Positions 55,580 to 64,000 of a DNA stretch of 64,000 nucleotides are shown here, piece after piece. The DNA lies in assembly GCA_002900995.3 (NCBI GenBank), contig CM035309.1, positions 3,602,389 to 3,666,388 of the forward strand. Direction: 5' to 3'. The stretch comes from Ganoderma boninense. Lineage: Eukaryota > Basidiomycota > Agaricomycetes > Polyporales > Polyporaceae. The notes beneath the pieces are model-generated. The model worked only from the letters and a program-made list of their open reading frames with translations, was not told where the DNA came from and did not search any database. A program made the translations under genes and the position numbers. How positions within the stretch are numbered: position 1 is the first letter of the stretch; the number at the start of each line of letters is the position of its first letter.

Positions 55580-56840
55580 AAAGGTAACGTTGTTTATGGC
55601 TATAGACTCCGGAGCGACGTGAATGCCACCCGCAGTTTGTCGTTTAGTCAGGAACTGCCCGCGGCGCTACGCGGCACAACAGACCTGCCCTAAACCATCG
55701 AGTCATTGGCGCCAAATCGTCCCATCCTGCGAGCTCCAGTCTTTCAATATTCAACGTTCACGTTCAACATTCAACACCGAGAAGCGCGACTGGATCACTG
55801 CTCAAGGTCTTTGTCTAGGAAGAGCTGTGATGCGCTTCTCTTGCTTACACCCCTGGAATCTGGGCTCGCTGGTGAGCCCGACGCATTCACCCTGCTCAAG
55901 GCGTTCGGTTTCGATGACCACTTATCTCACGATCGACCGCTAGATGGCTCAGGCTTCGTGTCACTCGATGCTGGACCGACAACCAACTCCAACTTGAGGT
56001 CAACGACTTTGACTCTGACTCTGGGAGTCCCGCGCCGCCGCCGCTCGTCGTCGTCAAGGAGGCATGACGCAGGTCAGAGAGCGACTTCTACGCATGCCTG
56101 CAGGCGATTCGCCAGGACAAACACGTCAGTCTGCTTGGGCTGCGATGCGATGGGGACGTGGGCGAGCGGGAGGTGCGGCGATGGGAGGCCTCGCGTTACC
56201 TCTGACGACACAAGCCTGCCACCTGAGACTAGCAATGGGAGGGCACGGTGCCAACAACGGTTTGCGCTTGGCCGCTTCTATTCAGGACCGCAGCATCTGA
56301 GCGGCCACTACGGCCATCTCAACACGACACGTCGTCCTCGCTGGGCGTTGGTGAGGCGTCAGACCCGCGCCGACCAGTAATGGCATCGAGAGAAGCCACA
56401 TGCAGCATGTTCTGGATACCGCTGGGCGGCTGCCGAAGGGCTTCAAGACGGACGAGGGAATTGGCTGTTGCGATGCAGCATGCCAGCATAGGTGCGTTGA
56501 TCATATTTCCCCTGTGTGGGCTGTCTATTCAATGCGATTCTCATGTAGGAAGGACAGAGTGGCGATGAGCGGTATAGGAGATGGCTGACGATGCGTTCAG
56601 CTATGCTAGCCACGGCGTTTCCTCCACGATTTCGACTTTTCAGCCCCGCTCATGAAGGGGATTTGAGTTCTTTTGGTGCTCAGGTGCTCTCCGGACTTCT
56701 TATCGGGGGAGACATGGGGGCGAACTGAAGGAACGCAGGGCAAGTCGCATCTGGAATGTTGTCCCCTCTGCCTGTTGACGCGTTGAAATGCAGGCTACAT
56801 ACCATTCTATTTCAAGGCAGTCAATGGGCCGTCGCTTGCT
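55580..56840. other. No gene assigned
   Basis: Frames such as 55706-56380 (plus) have no recognisable motif. The sequence may be eroded 5' parts of the FunK1 copies that follow. Confidence 0.35.
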
Positions 56841-57290
56841 CCGAGGGACCGTCCACACGATTAGCCACGGTCTCGAGTCCTTCTATTCGTCTGCGTCTGG
56901 ATGGTCTTGTGCTATTCCAATCACGCCCACCGCTCGGGAGACAACAAGGTTTTTCACGGTCTTCCCGCCCGGTGATGACGGCAAGCGTATCGGCGCGAAG
57001 ACGGCGTAGCTGAAGTACAAGGTGAAGGAGCTCACGATCCCCGGCGGCAATTCGCTCGCTGACCTCATGCTTGCCCTCTGCATTGGCTCCCTAGACTACG
57101 GCATGGCCCTGCAGTGCTTCGACGACGCGCTCGCCCTGGACGAGAAGTAGCCTGAGGACAACGGCGCCCTCCCCGACCTTCGTATGAATAGCGTTATACC
57201 TGCAAATAAAGCCTCGAAGCGCCAGGCTGCAGAGAGCGTGGAGCCCCCGGCCTTGCCCGAGGATGCCGAGGTCCTGGTGCACTACTTACC
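56840..57290 (+). pseudogene. FunK1 kinase C-terminal remnant, copy 1
   Basis: HTISHGLESFYS corresponds to the conserved IHDVxHxLESFYW of FunK1 kinases. After a stop at 57007-57009 the frame continues YKVKELTIPGGNSLADLML, SLDYGMALQCFDDALALDEK and a second stop, then SVEPPALPEDAEVLVHYLP. The catalytic region is absent. The same order of motifs recurs at 59170-59650, so the two are duplicates. Confidence 0.5.
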
Positions 57291-57299
57291 GCGACAGTG

Positions 57300-58825
57300 C
57301 GGATCCTATCGCCGTTCGCAAGGACCGCACGGCGGCTGTGGCTCCTCCGATTCTGCCGACCTTGGATCGCCGCGCGAATCAGGCGAGACTACTCCTGTCG
57401 ATGGGGCAATCGGCACGAGACAAAATTTAGCAGTTGCGGCTCATCGGTTCTTGCACGGCGCCAGCGGAGGTGGGAAGTGTAGCTGTAGCTGGTCCGTCCT
57501 CTGGCACTCGCTCGAGGACTGGGCGAACACCGCGTTCAGTAGACCGGGAGTGGACTAAGAGTGGACGTACGATCGGGTCCCGACAAGGCTTTGGACGCGA
57601 GGTGGATCAACAGTAAAACGTACGAGTCGCGCTTCCGAAGCACTTCGTGGGTCCATGGGGTTGTTGAAGATACTGGAGCTTGTATTGTCAATTTACGTTT
57701 TCATGTTCTACATTTTAGCTGCCCGAAATTATGCCCTGTAGTCTGGAGCCACGTCCGGCGGTTGAGTCGCCCTGTTGAGCCATACTCACTGACATTTCGC
57801 GTGAGCCAGGTCCGGCGAGCGCCAGCGGAAGTGCGAGTCGTTCTGTTGCAGCCTGCCAGTCTTTGGCCAGTCCTGCTCTAAGTAACTTGAACCGCCATGC
57901 TACAACTACTTTCACCTCTATCAACTTGTCTACTACCTGTGCTATGCTTCAAACTGTGGTCAAACCTAGGAGGTATTTGATTGAAGGTACGAGTTCTACT
58001 GACAGATACCTCAGGCGGCAAATATCGAAGTCTACGGCTTGCGTAGTTCCTGCCAAGGAAGTTCTCCAATCCCCTCGAAGACAATTCCGTTGTCGAATAC
58101 GATCTGAAAGTCCGGAGGCTGATATTTGGCGATAAGGAGTGGGAGCGTTCAGCCGCGTTTTAGGTGAGTTCTGTGCATGTTGTTCATGAGATGGACGTCG
58201 AGCTAAGAGTTTCGACGAGGACGAGGACGCGGTCGACGATGCCCCTTCAGCATGCACACTGCTTAAGGCGCTGGACACTATCGGTAGTCGCTTCTCTCTC
58301 GCCCAACGATCGTGGGGCGTGGGTCGTCAAAAGTATCGTCAACCTCATCGCCGCGGATACACCAGCAGAGTTCAAGTTGCGGATCGTCAAAGACGGCTGG
58401 CAGCCCAGTGGCGACAGGCGTGAATACCATCATACGGCCCGCTTGAGTATCCCAGACATGGATTTGAAGACTTTCAAGTCCGTCGATGGGAGGCGGCCTC
58501 CTACAATGCATCCCAAACCCTACCCATCAAGCTAGCCTGTTGACGCCTAGGCCAACCTTACTGTCCTCTGACGCATCAACCCTTTGTGCGGCAGAGGACG
58601 ACGGTCTCCTTCTCCACCGTCTCCTTCCGCACGCCTTTGCGCGGAGACAAGCATGGAACCCGAGTACTGGCATCATGAGGGGAGTCATGATCGACTGGGC
58701 GGCCTCTTCTTCAGATCAGAAACCCCCGAGATATGGCAACGGCTGTCTGAGAAGCAATTCGAGGTGCGACAATCCTTCGGCGATTTCGCCCTCTCTTCTC
58801 AATGCTGATGGCCGCTCACAGGACA
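57300..58825. other. No gene assigned
   Basis: Scattered frames without recognisable motifs. Some (for example 58164-58535, 58584-58808) may be remains of the N-terminal part of FunK1 copy 2. Confidence 0.35.
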
Positions 58826-59650
58826 TCGCCTTCCGATGAGCCGTGCAGGCGTGCTCCACGGGGACATGAACTCGAGCGATGTCCTCATCGTAGACAATCC
58901 GAACGGAGAGACTTCGTTCCCGGGGCTCATCGTCGATTTCGATTACTCCTCCATGAGCTCCAGGCCTCCGCTGTCGAATCTCCGACGTTCGTCTGCAAGA
59001 TTGCAACGACATTCACCACCGAGCTTTTGGTTGACCACGACTGTGGCGGTGATTTTCTGCAGAAGGGTATGTCTCTGCCGCATCTGTTTAATATATTCAG
59101 TTTTGACTCTGGTAATCGTAGGGGACTCCTTCCTAGTCATTGGGTCGGGAGACCAAGATCCATGACGTCAATTACAACCTCGAGTCGCTCTACTGGTTTC
59201 CTCTCTAGACCGTTCTCTAAGCTGCAACCTCGATCCTTTCTACTGGGTTCTCGCCTTGGCGGTCTTGCGGTATACCGATCACCGCACCCCTCCCGAGACA
59301 ACAGGCTCCTCGAGTTCTTCCTCACCGACGACGTGAACGAGTGCGACATTTCAAGCAATGATGGTTCAGGCTCGGGGGAAGAAGCCCGCCACCTCTCATC
59401 GACCTCATGCTCGCCCCTTTCACGGCTCTAGCGAAACACCACGTTCTCGACTTCCTCGACTACGGCATGGTCCTGCAGCAGTGCTTCGAGGATGCCCTCG
59501 CCCAAAACAAGAAGTGACCTGCGAATGAAAGGCCGTCTCACGCGCCCTCTCTGGGTGCCCTTGCACGTCCGTATGGGCTCACAGCGCAGGCTTGCAAGCG
59601 GCGTGGAGCCTCCACCCGAGGACGTCGAGGGCCTGGCCTACTACGATGGC
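58826..59650 (+). pseudogene. FunK1 kinase remnant, copy 2
   Basis: The catalytic-loop exon reads AGVLHGDMNSSDVLIVD (HRD changed to HGD) and GLIVDFDYSSM, in a frame starting near 58836. Further on, in other frames, come KIHDVNYNLESLYWF (59150), an overlapping near-duplicate NLDPFYWVLALAVLRYTDH (59225), FLDYGMVLQQCFEDALAQNKK to a stop at 59516-59518, and SGVEPPPEDVEGLAYYD. Multiple frame changes and an internal tandem duplication of the LESxYW segment mark it as a pseudogene. Confidence 0.6.
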
Positions 59651-59654
59651 TCCG

Positions 59655-60590
59655 CGGAAGGAGGGGGAGACTGCCGTCGGTTCATCACCTGACACTCGTT
59701 GAAGGACAAGGTCAACCAACGCCAAAGGACGAACTGGAGGTGGCGATCGAGTCCCAACAACTCCTGGGCTGTGGACGTCTGCGGACGTAAAGTGGACCGG
59801 GAGGAAGACATCATACTCACGGTGCGTCTGTACGCAGACAGCCTCGCGGATGACACGTTCAGGGATACTGGACTTTTGCTGTTAATCTTCCGTCCAGGCA
59901 TGCGTGGTCGCAGCGATCTTGGATCTCTACCACTCGGACTCTAAGGACGAAGCCCGCGACGTTCCCAACTCGGACCGCAACCCGATCCAGCAGCGCGAGG
60001 AGGTGTGACGTATGGCCATCCTGTCCGACACTCTACCTAGCGTTGGTGGTACAACGCCTCTTCCATGTTACCTAGAGCTTCCGCGATCGAGAGAAAGCTT
60101 GCGGGGCGAGCGCGTCAGACCGATTGGTCGCCGGACGCCGTCGAGTCCTCACATCCTCCGATGCCGCTGTTTTGAACCGTGGATGTCGTGAGCTCCAGTG
60201 AGGAAGGTACAGGAGCTCTACGTTTAGACCATGTTGATCAGAGACACGGCGGAGCAGCTGTCGGTAGATGGCACTCGCAACGAAGCCGTCGTTTCGAACC
60301 TTGGATGTACCTACACATCTCAATTCCACTATATCTGAGCAGGATGGGGGCAATATATGACGGTTGTGGAGTACAACTGCGTTGGCTGAGACTGAGAAGT
60401 TCTCAATGAGTGCAATGGCTGCTGCCTTCGGAGACTCCGAGATGGGCAAGATCGTGGGAACTATGTGAGCAGCTCGGATTCGACCCGATTCAGCACACCT
60501 CGACCGCAGCGGCGCAGTGCAGGACGTCGCTTCACCCACGCCAGCGTGACGCCACCTGCATCGCTGCGATATCGTACCCAGCGAAAGACA
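59655..60590. other. Intergenic, no gene seen
   Basis: A short continuation of the FunK1 remnant (IILTVRLYADSLADD near 59810) is possible; otherwise nothing recognisable. Confidence 0.4.
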
Positions 60591-60594
60591 GAAG

Positions 60595-61540
60595 ATGGCA
60601 CCTGGCACTGGAAAGACAAAACATATGTCTCGCAAGGTAGGACCCTGGAATCCAAGGACTTCATAACAGGGCCTGTGCATCCGAGTCAAATTTTCTGACC
60701 ATCGTCCTCTTCTAACAGTGCAACAGCTGCTATGTCAGCGGCGATGAGAAGCAACTTTTCAATTGCTCCAGGTGCAGGGTATGTCGGCCCTCAGCTCAAT
60801 ACAAACATACGGCAACTCATGATACCACGCAGTGTCAAGCCTACTGCTCGAAAGAGTGCCAGAAAGCCGACTGGAAAGTCAGCTTCCCTCCAACCGCGAA
60901 TACCACCGCCGCCGAGCGCTGATCCATCTGTGATCTCCAACAGAACCACAAGTCCGCCTGCCAGAACAACGGCCTCCTGGAGACGCGCCTCAAGGAGCAC
61001 GCGTCGACCTTCTCGGGCCTCATGGACCGCATGTTCCTCCCGGACGGCATCTCGATGTACGAGCTCGACCAGCGGCTCGAGAAGTGGGTCCGCTTCCACA
61101 ACTCGACCCTCATGGCCGCGACGATCCAGGCGCTCCGCCTCCCCGCGGACCTCGCGCGCGCCCGCACGCACCTCCTCTACGTCGAGCTTGAGGCGCGCGG
61201 CGAAGACGAGCACGCGGGGCAGGCAGGCAAGTTCTTCCGCGTGCGCGACGCGTACGTCGTGCCCGTCGCCGAGGCGCTGCGCAAGCCCGCGCCGTGGCCG
61301 GAGAGCATCGCGCAGCTGCGCGGCATGGCGGACGACATGGAGAGAGGCGGCCACGGGACGGTCGCCGCGGCGATGATCGAGTGCCCGCCGCTCGCGGTGC
61401 AGACGGTGCCGTTCGGGTCGCTGACGGCGCACGCGCTGAGGAGCGAGATGCTGCGCGATGACTGGAAGAGCTTCTTCGTGGACCATGTCGAGCAGGGCGT
61501 GCGCCCGAAGATGGTTCGGTCTCGTTCGGGAGGTCGGTGA
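60595..61540 (+). CDS. MYND-type zinc-finger protein (247 aa)
   Basis: join(60595..60636,60719..60778,60833..60877,60944..61540); all exons are whole codons (14, 20, 15, 199 including stop). Splicing assembles a complete MYND finger with eight ligands: CNSC, then CSRC (exon 2), CQAYCSKEC (exon 3), and NHKSAC (exon 4) supplying His and Cys. A short basic N-terminus (MAPGTGKTKHMSRK) precedes it. The C-terminal region is helical (SGLMDRMFLPDGISMYELDQ, RLEKWVRFHNSTLMAATIQA), as in many basidiomycete MYND proteins of unknown role. MYND fingers bind proline-rich partners. It is convergent with the Maf gene; the stops are 317 bp apart. Confidence 0.88.
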
Positions 61541-61857
61541 GAGGGCCGGGACAGGGACAGGTCCGATAAGGCCGTCTCAGATTTCTGGAGCCGAGTTTAT
61601 GCCATACTTCATATGCCTGTATTATTCCATCTGCGGCGCAGACGTACGTACTATTTTACAGCTCTTACTGTGTACTCTGCCTCCGCAGGCTGTCGTTTTA
61701 TGCTGCTTTGTACTTGTGGCCTCAGAGCTGCAACTGTCGATGGAGTGTGCCTCCGAAAAAAACTGCGCTGAAGAAAAGTCCATGACGATCCGAAAAACCA
61801 TTACTCGTACATGCCACCGTCCCAGTCATCCGACAGACCGTCCGCCGTGTACTGTAG

Positions 61858-64000
61858 CTAGTCTGAGAGGAAGTCGACCTCCTCCTCGATGAGCAGGTCC
61901 AGGAACTTGAAGAACGATGCCGCGGGGAAGCCCACGACGTTGTAGTAGTCCCCCTCCACCTTGCTGATCAGCATCCCGCCAAGGCCCTATCCCGCCGCGT
62001 CAGTGTACGTCTCCATAGTCAGAGGCAACAAGACAGCAAGTGAGGGGAGAGAGCGCACCTGGATGGCGAATCCGCCCGCACGATCGCGGCCCTCTCCGTT
62101 CTCGACGTACGCGCGGAGGAGCGACTCCTCGTTCTCCGCGAAGTACACGAGCGTGCGCTCTTCTATCGATCTGTACGTGCACCCGTGAGCTTTCCGCGGG
62201 CATTCCCTCTGACCATCGTAATCGGGCTCGACTCACTTGATTTTGTATCCAGGTGCTTCAAGCACGGGGAACACTGCGCGCGATCGCCCTCGTCAGCACA
62301 GCACACAAACAGCACAGAGAACAGGGCAAGCGTACCGATAGTAACACCGGTGACGACCTCGCATCGGCCGCCGTTGAGGTCGAGGAGCATGCGCATGTTG
62401 TCCTCCTTGTTGATCGGCTTCTCGAGGATGTCCTGCGGGTCCGGGCCACCGATCTCTTCCGCGAACTGCGACTGGCTCTCGAGCCCGACCGGGGCGTGTG
62501 TCAGGACCACGGTGTCCGCTGTAACACCATAGTTGATACCATAGTTAAAAAGAAAGACAACGAAAGGCAACGAAAGGGGAGACAGACCTGCGATGACGAG
62601 ATCGGGCACATCGTCGGGTTGCTCGGTCTGTAGGTTTAGGTTTGGATCAGCCGCTCGGCCGTAGAGGATGCAAGGTGATGAATAGCCATCAAGTATAAAT
62701 CCCGAGTCACATGTCAACATCCTCGACGTTGGATGCAAGGCGGAGAAGATGGGCTAGGCACCCCAGCAGATGCCACATTTTCATTAACCCCCCGCAGCCG
62801 CAGGAAGTACAGCGGACAATTGACCAGGGAATCGTTACGAGAAGCTCCGGTTGCACCACGAGGCCTCCTCCCCGTCAAATGAGGAGTCGAGTAATTCATG
62901 GGATGGAATGCGGCGTAGCCACGACCTCTCTACCACGAGGCCTGATGAGATGGAGATGATGATACCGCATATGATGCTCGCGAACTTGCATCTCTGAGGA
63001 TACCTCAACCAAGACGAGGCACAACGCTCCTTGGGATCAGGGAAAGATCCCAGAGATAGCTGGATCGGGGTGATTCACGGTTGGAGAAAGTGTCTCCCTT
63101 GTGTTGTTACTGAGCTGAGCGTGAAACGACCTGGCACCCAGCTAACAACATACCGAAGTATATGTCGCTCAGAATGGTCTCCTGTCACAAATCATCCATC
63201 TGAATTTTTAGTAAGCGCAGTTATAGATCGGCACAACCACTACTTACTCCGTTCATGGGTCGTCCGTTAACGAACGCCTTATCCGGAGATATGTACGCGA
63301 CAAGAGACCGTGGTCCACTCGTTCTACATTGAGAACGGACCTGTGATGCCTGCGATGAGTTGGTCACGCATGGTACTTGTCGTTCCGTATAAGTACACCT
63401 GTGATGACCTTGAAACATCGCCTTGATCCGTCGTGAAGCCATACACGACGCCAGGATAATGGCTCGCATCAGATGGCATCCAACCGCAATACGGCTATGT
63501 GCGAAGGAAAAACTTCCCAGCCACCTCCGAAACACAGACCCCGGCGCATGCATCATATCTGGTATATCTCGAGCGTCAGGCGAGATGAGGTTGGCTTGAG
63601 ACTTACCACGAGCCGCTCGTAGACCTCGACCGCCTTGTGCGTCGCAGTCGCGACCGGGTACTCATGGATGTCCTGGAAGCTGCCGAACGGGAGGGTCTCC
63701 TCGAACGTCGACGGTACGATCTCGGGTTCCAACCCCTGCAGGCACAAGCACAAGCACAAGCAGAAGCACATGTGCAGCAACGATCGCACGGAAATACGTC
63801 AGCGCCCGAGTCAGGGACTGGCCAAGACGGTAAGACAGGGGACGTACGAACGTGCGGAGGATCTCTTGTCTGCGAGGGCTGTTGGACGCGAGGACGACGC
63901 GCTTGCCGACGAGCTTCTCGAGGGCAGGGATCTTGAGGGCGTGGGGGGAGGACGCAGTTGTGGGCGGGGAGCTCGACCCTCTTCGAGCTGAAGAACGACA
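61858..64000 (-). CDS. Maf-family nucleoside triphosphate pyrophosphatase, 5' end beyond window
   Basis: complement(join(61858..61986,62059..62170,62237..62273,62336..62518,62588..62627,63607..63735,63848..>64000)), all phases consistent. The N-terminal VVLASNSPRRQEILRTF is the Maf signature. It is followed by HEYPVATATHKAVEVYERL, DLVIAADTVVL, ILEKPINKEDNMRMLLDLNG, CEVVTGV, FAENEESLLRAYVENGEGRD and the end GFPAASFFKFLDLL. Maf proteins hydrolyse non-canonical or modified nucleotides (dTTP/UTP-type) and are linked to nucleotide-pool cleaning. The start Met is not in the window; the frame is open to base 64000. One intron (62628-63606) is about 1 kb, far longer than the rest. Confidence 0.9.
62628..63606 (-). 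other. Unusually long intron of the Maf gene (979 bp)
   Basis: It starts GTAAGT and ends CTACAG, and the exons on both sides join in phase. I found no gene inside, nor terminal repeats. CCACGAGGCCT occurs twice (near 62858 and 62933). Confidence 0.6.

Noticed and set aside
1..64000. tRNA or rRNA genes
   Set aside because: I looked for B-box-like GGTTCGAATCC sequences and rRNA landmarks on both strands and found none convincing. A tRNAscan run would be decisive.

Overview
This window looks like nuclear DNA of a filamentous basidiomycete, most likely an Agaricomycete of the wood-rot type. The evidence is many introns of about 50-90 bp with GT..AG ends, GC-rich coding sequence, several F-box/LRR-like genes, FunK1-type kinase remnants and a DUF6532 gene. 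All names rest on reading motifs and splice junctions by eye. No database was searched.

Left flank (1-9.5 kb): an F-box gene running off the window edge; a 1,052-bp transposon with two perfect 431-bp terminal inverted repeats and a 9-bp target duplication; a membrane-anchored pepsin-like (A1) protein with altered catalytic motifs; a FunK1 kinase pseudogene with two frameshifting insertions; and the 3' part of an F-box-like gene cut by a 100-N gap.

Centre (9.6-45.7 kb): an old, diverged inverted duplication. Left-arm units on the minus strand (about 9.6-19.8 kb) reappear in mirror order on the plus strand (about 32.7-45.7 kb). Each arm carries genes for secreted histidine-rich proteins. Family 1 has five copies: A (10.3-11.2 kb), B (18.6-19.5 kb), C (29.8-30.5 kb), D (33.2-33.9 kb) and a divergent E cut by the second gap (45.2-45.7 kb). 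Family 2 has two short intact copies (13.2-13.7 and 38.7-39.1 kb). Both families share the same first-exon plan: a 49-nt exon encoding most of a signal peptide, then a phase-1 intron. The family 1 copies A-D are followed by a minisatellite of about 110-128-bp units. D and both family 2 genes are intact; A, B and C carry frameshifts.

Between the arms lies a core of single-copy genes on the minus strand: an unknown membrane protein with a long Ser/Pro-rich region (21.8-24.4 kb), a PPTY-motif membrane protein (25.2-26.8 kb), a tentative small gene (27.2-28.1 kb) and a complete succinate dehydrogenase cytochrome b subunit gene (28.1-28.9 kb). The right arm also holds a full F-box-like gene (40.0-42.0 kb).

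Right flank (45.8-64 kb): a DUF6532 gene; a truncated A1-peptidase fragment; two F-box genes; an SPX/phosphate-transporter gene lacking internal blocks and with a foreign-looking 3' end; degraded FunK1 pieces; an intact MYND zinc-finger gene; and a Maf-family gene (5' end beyond the window) with one intron near 1 kb. The flanks therefore share F-box, A1 and FunK1 families on both sides of the histidine-rich cluster.
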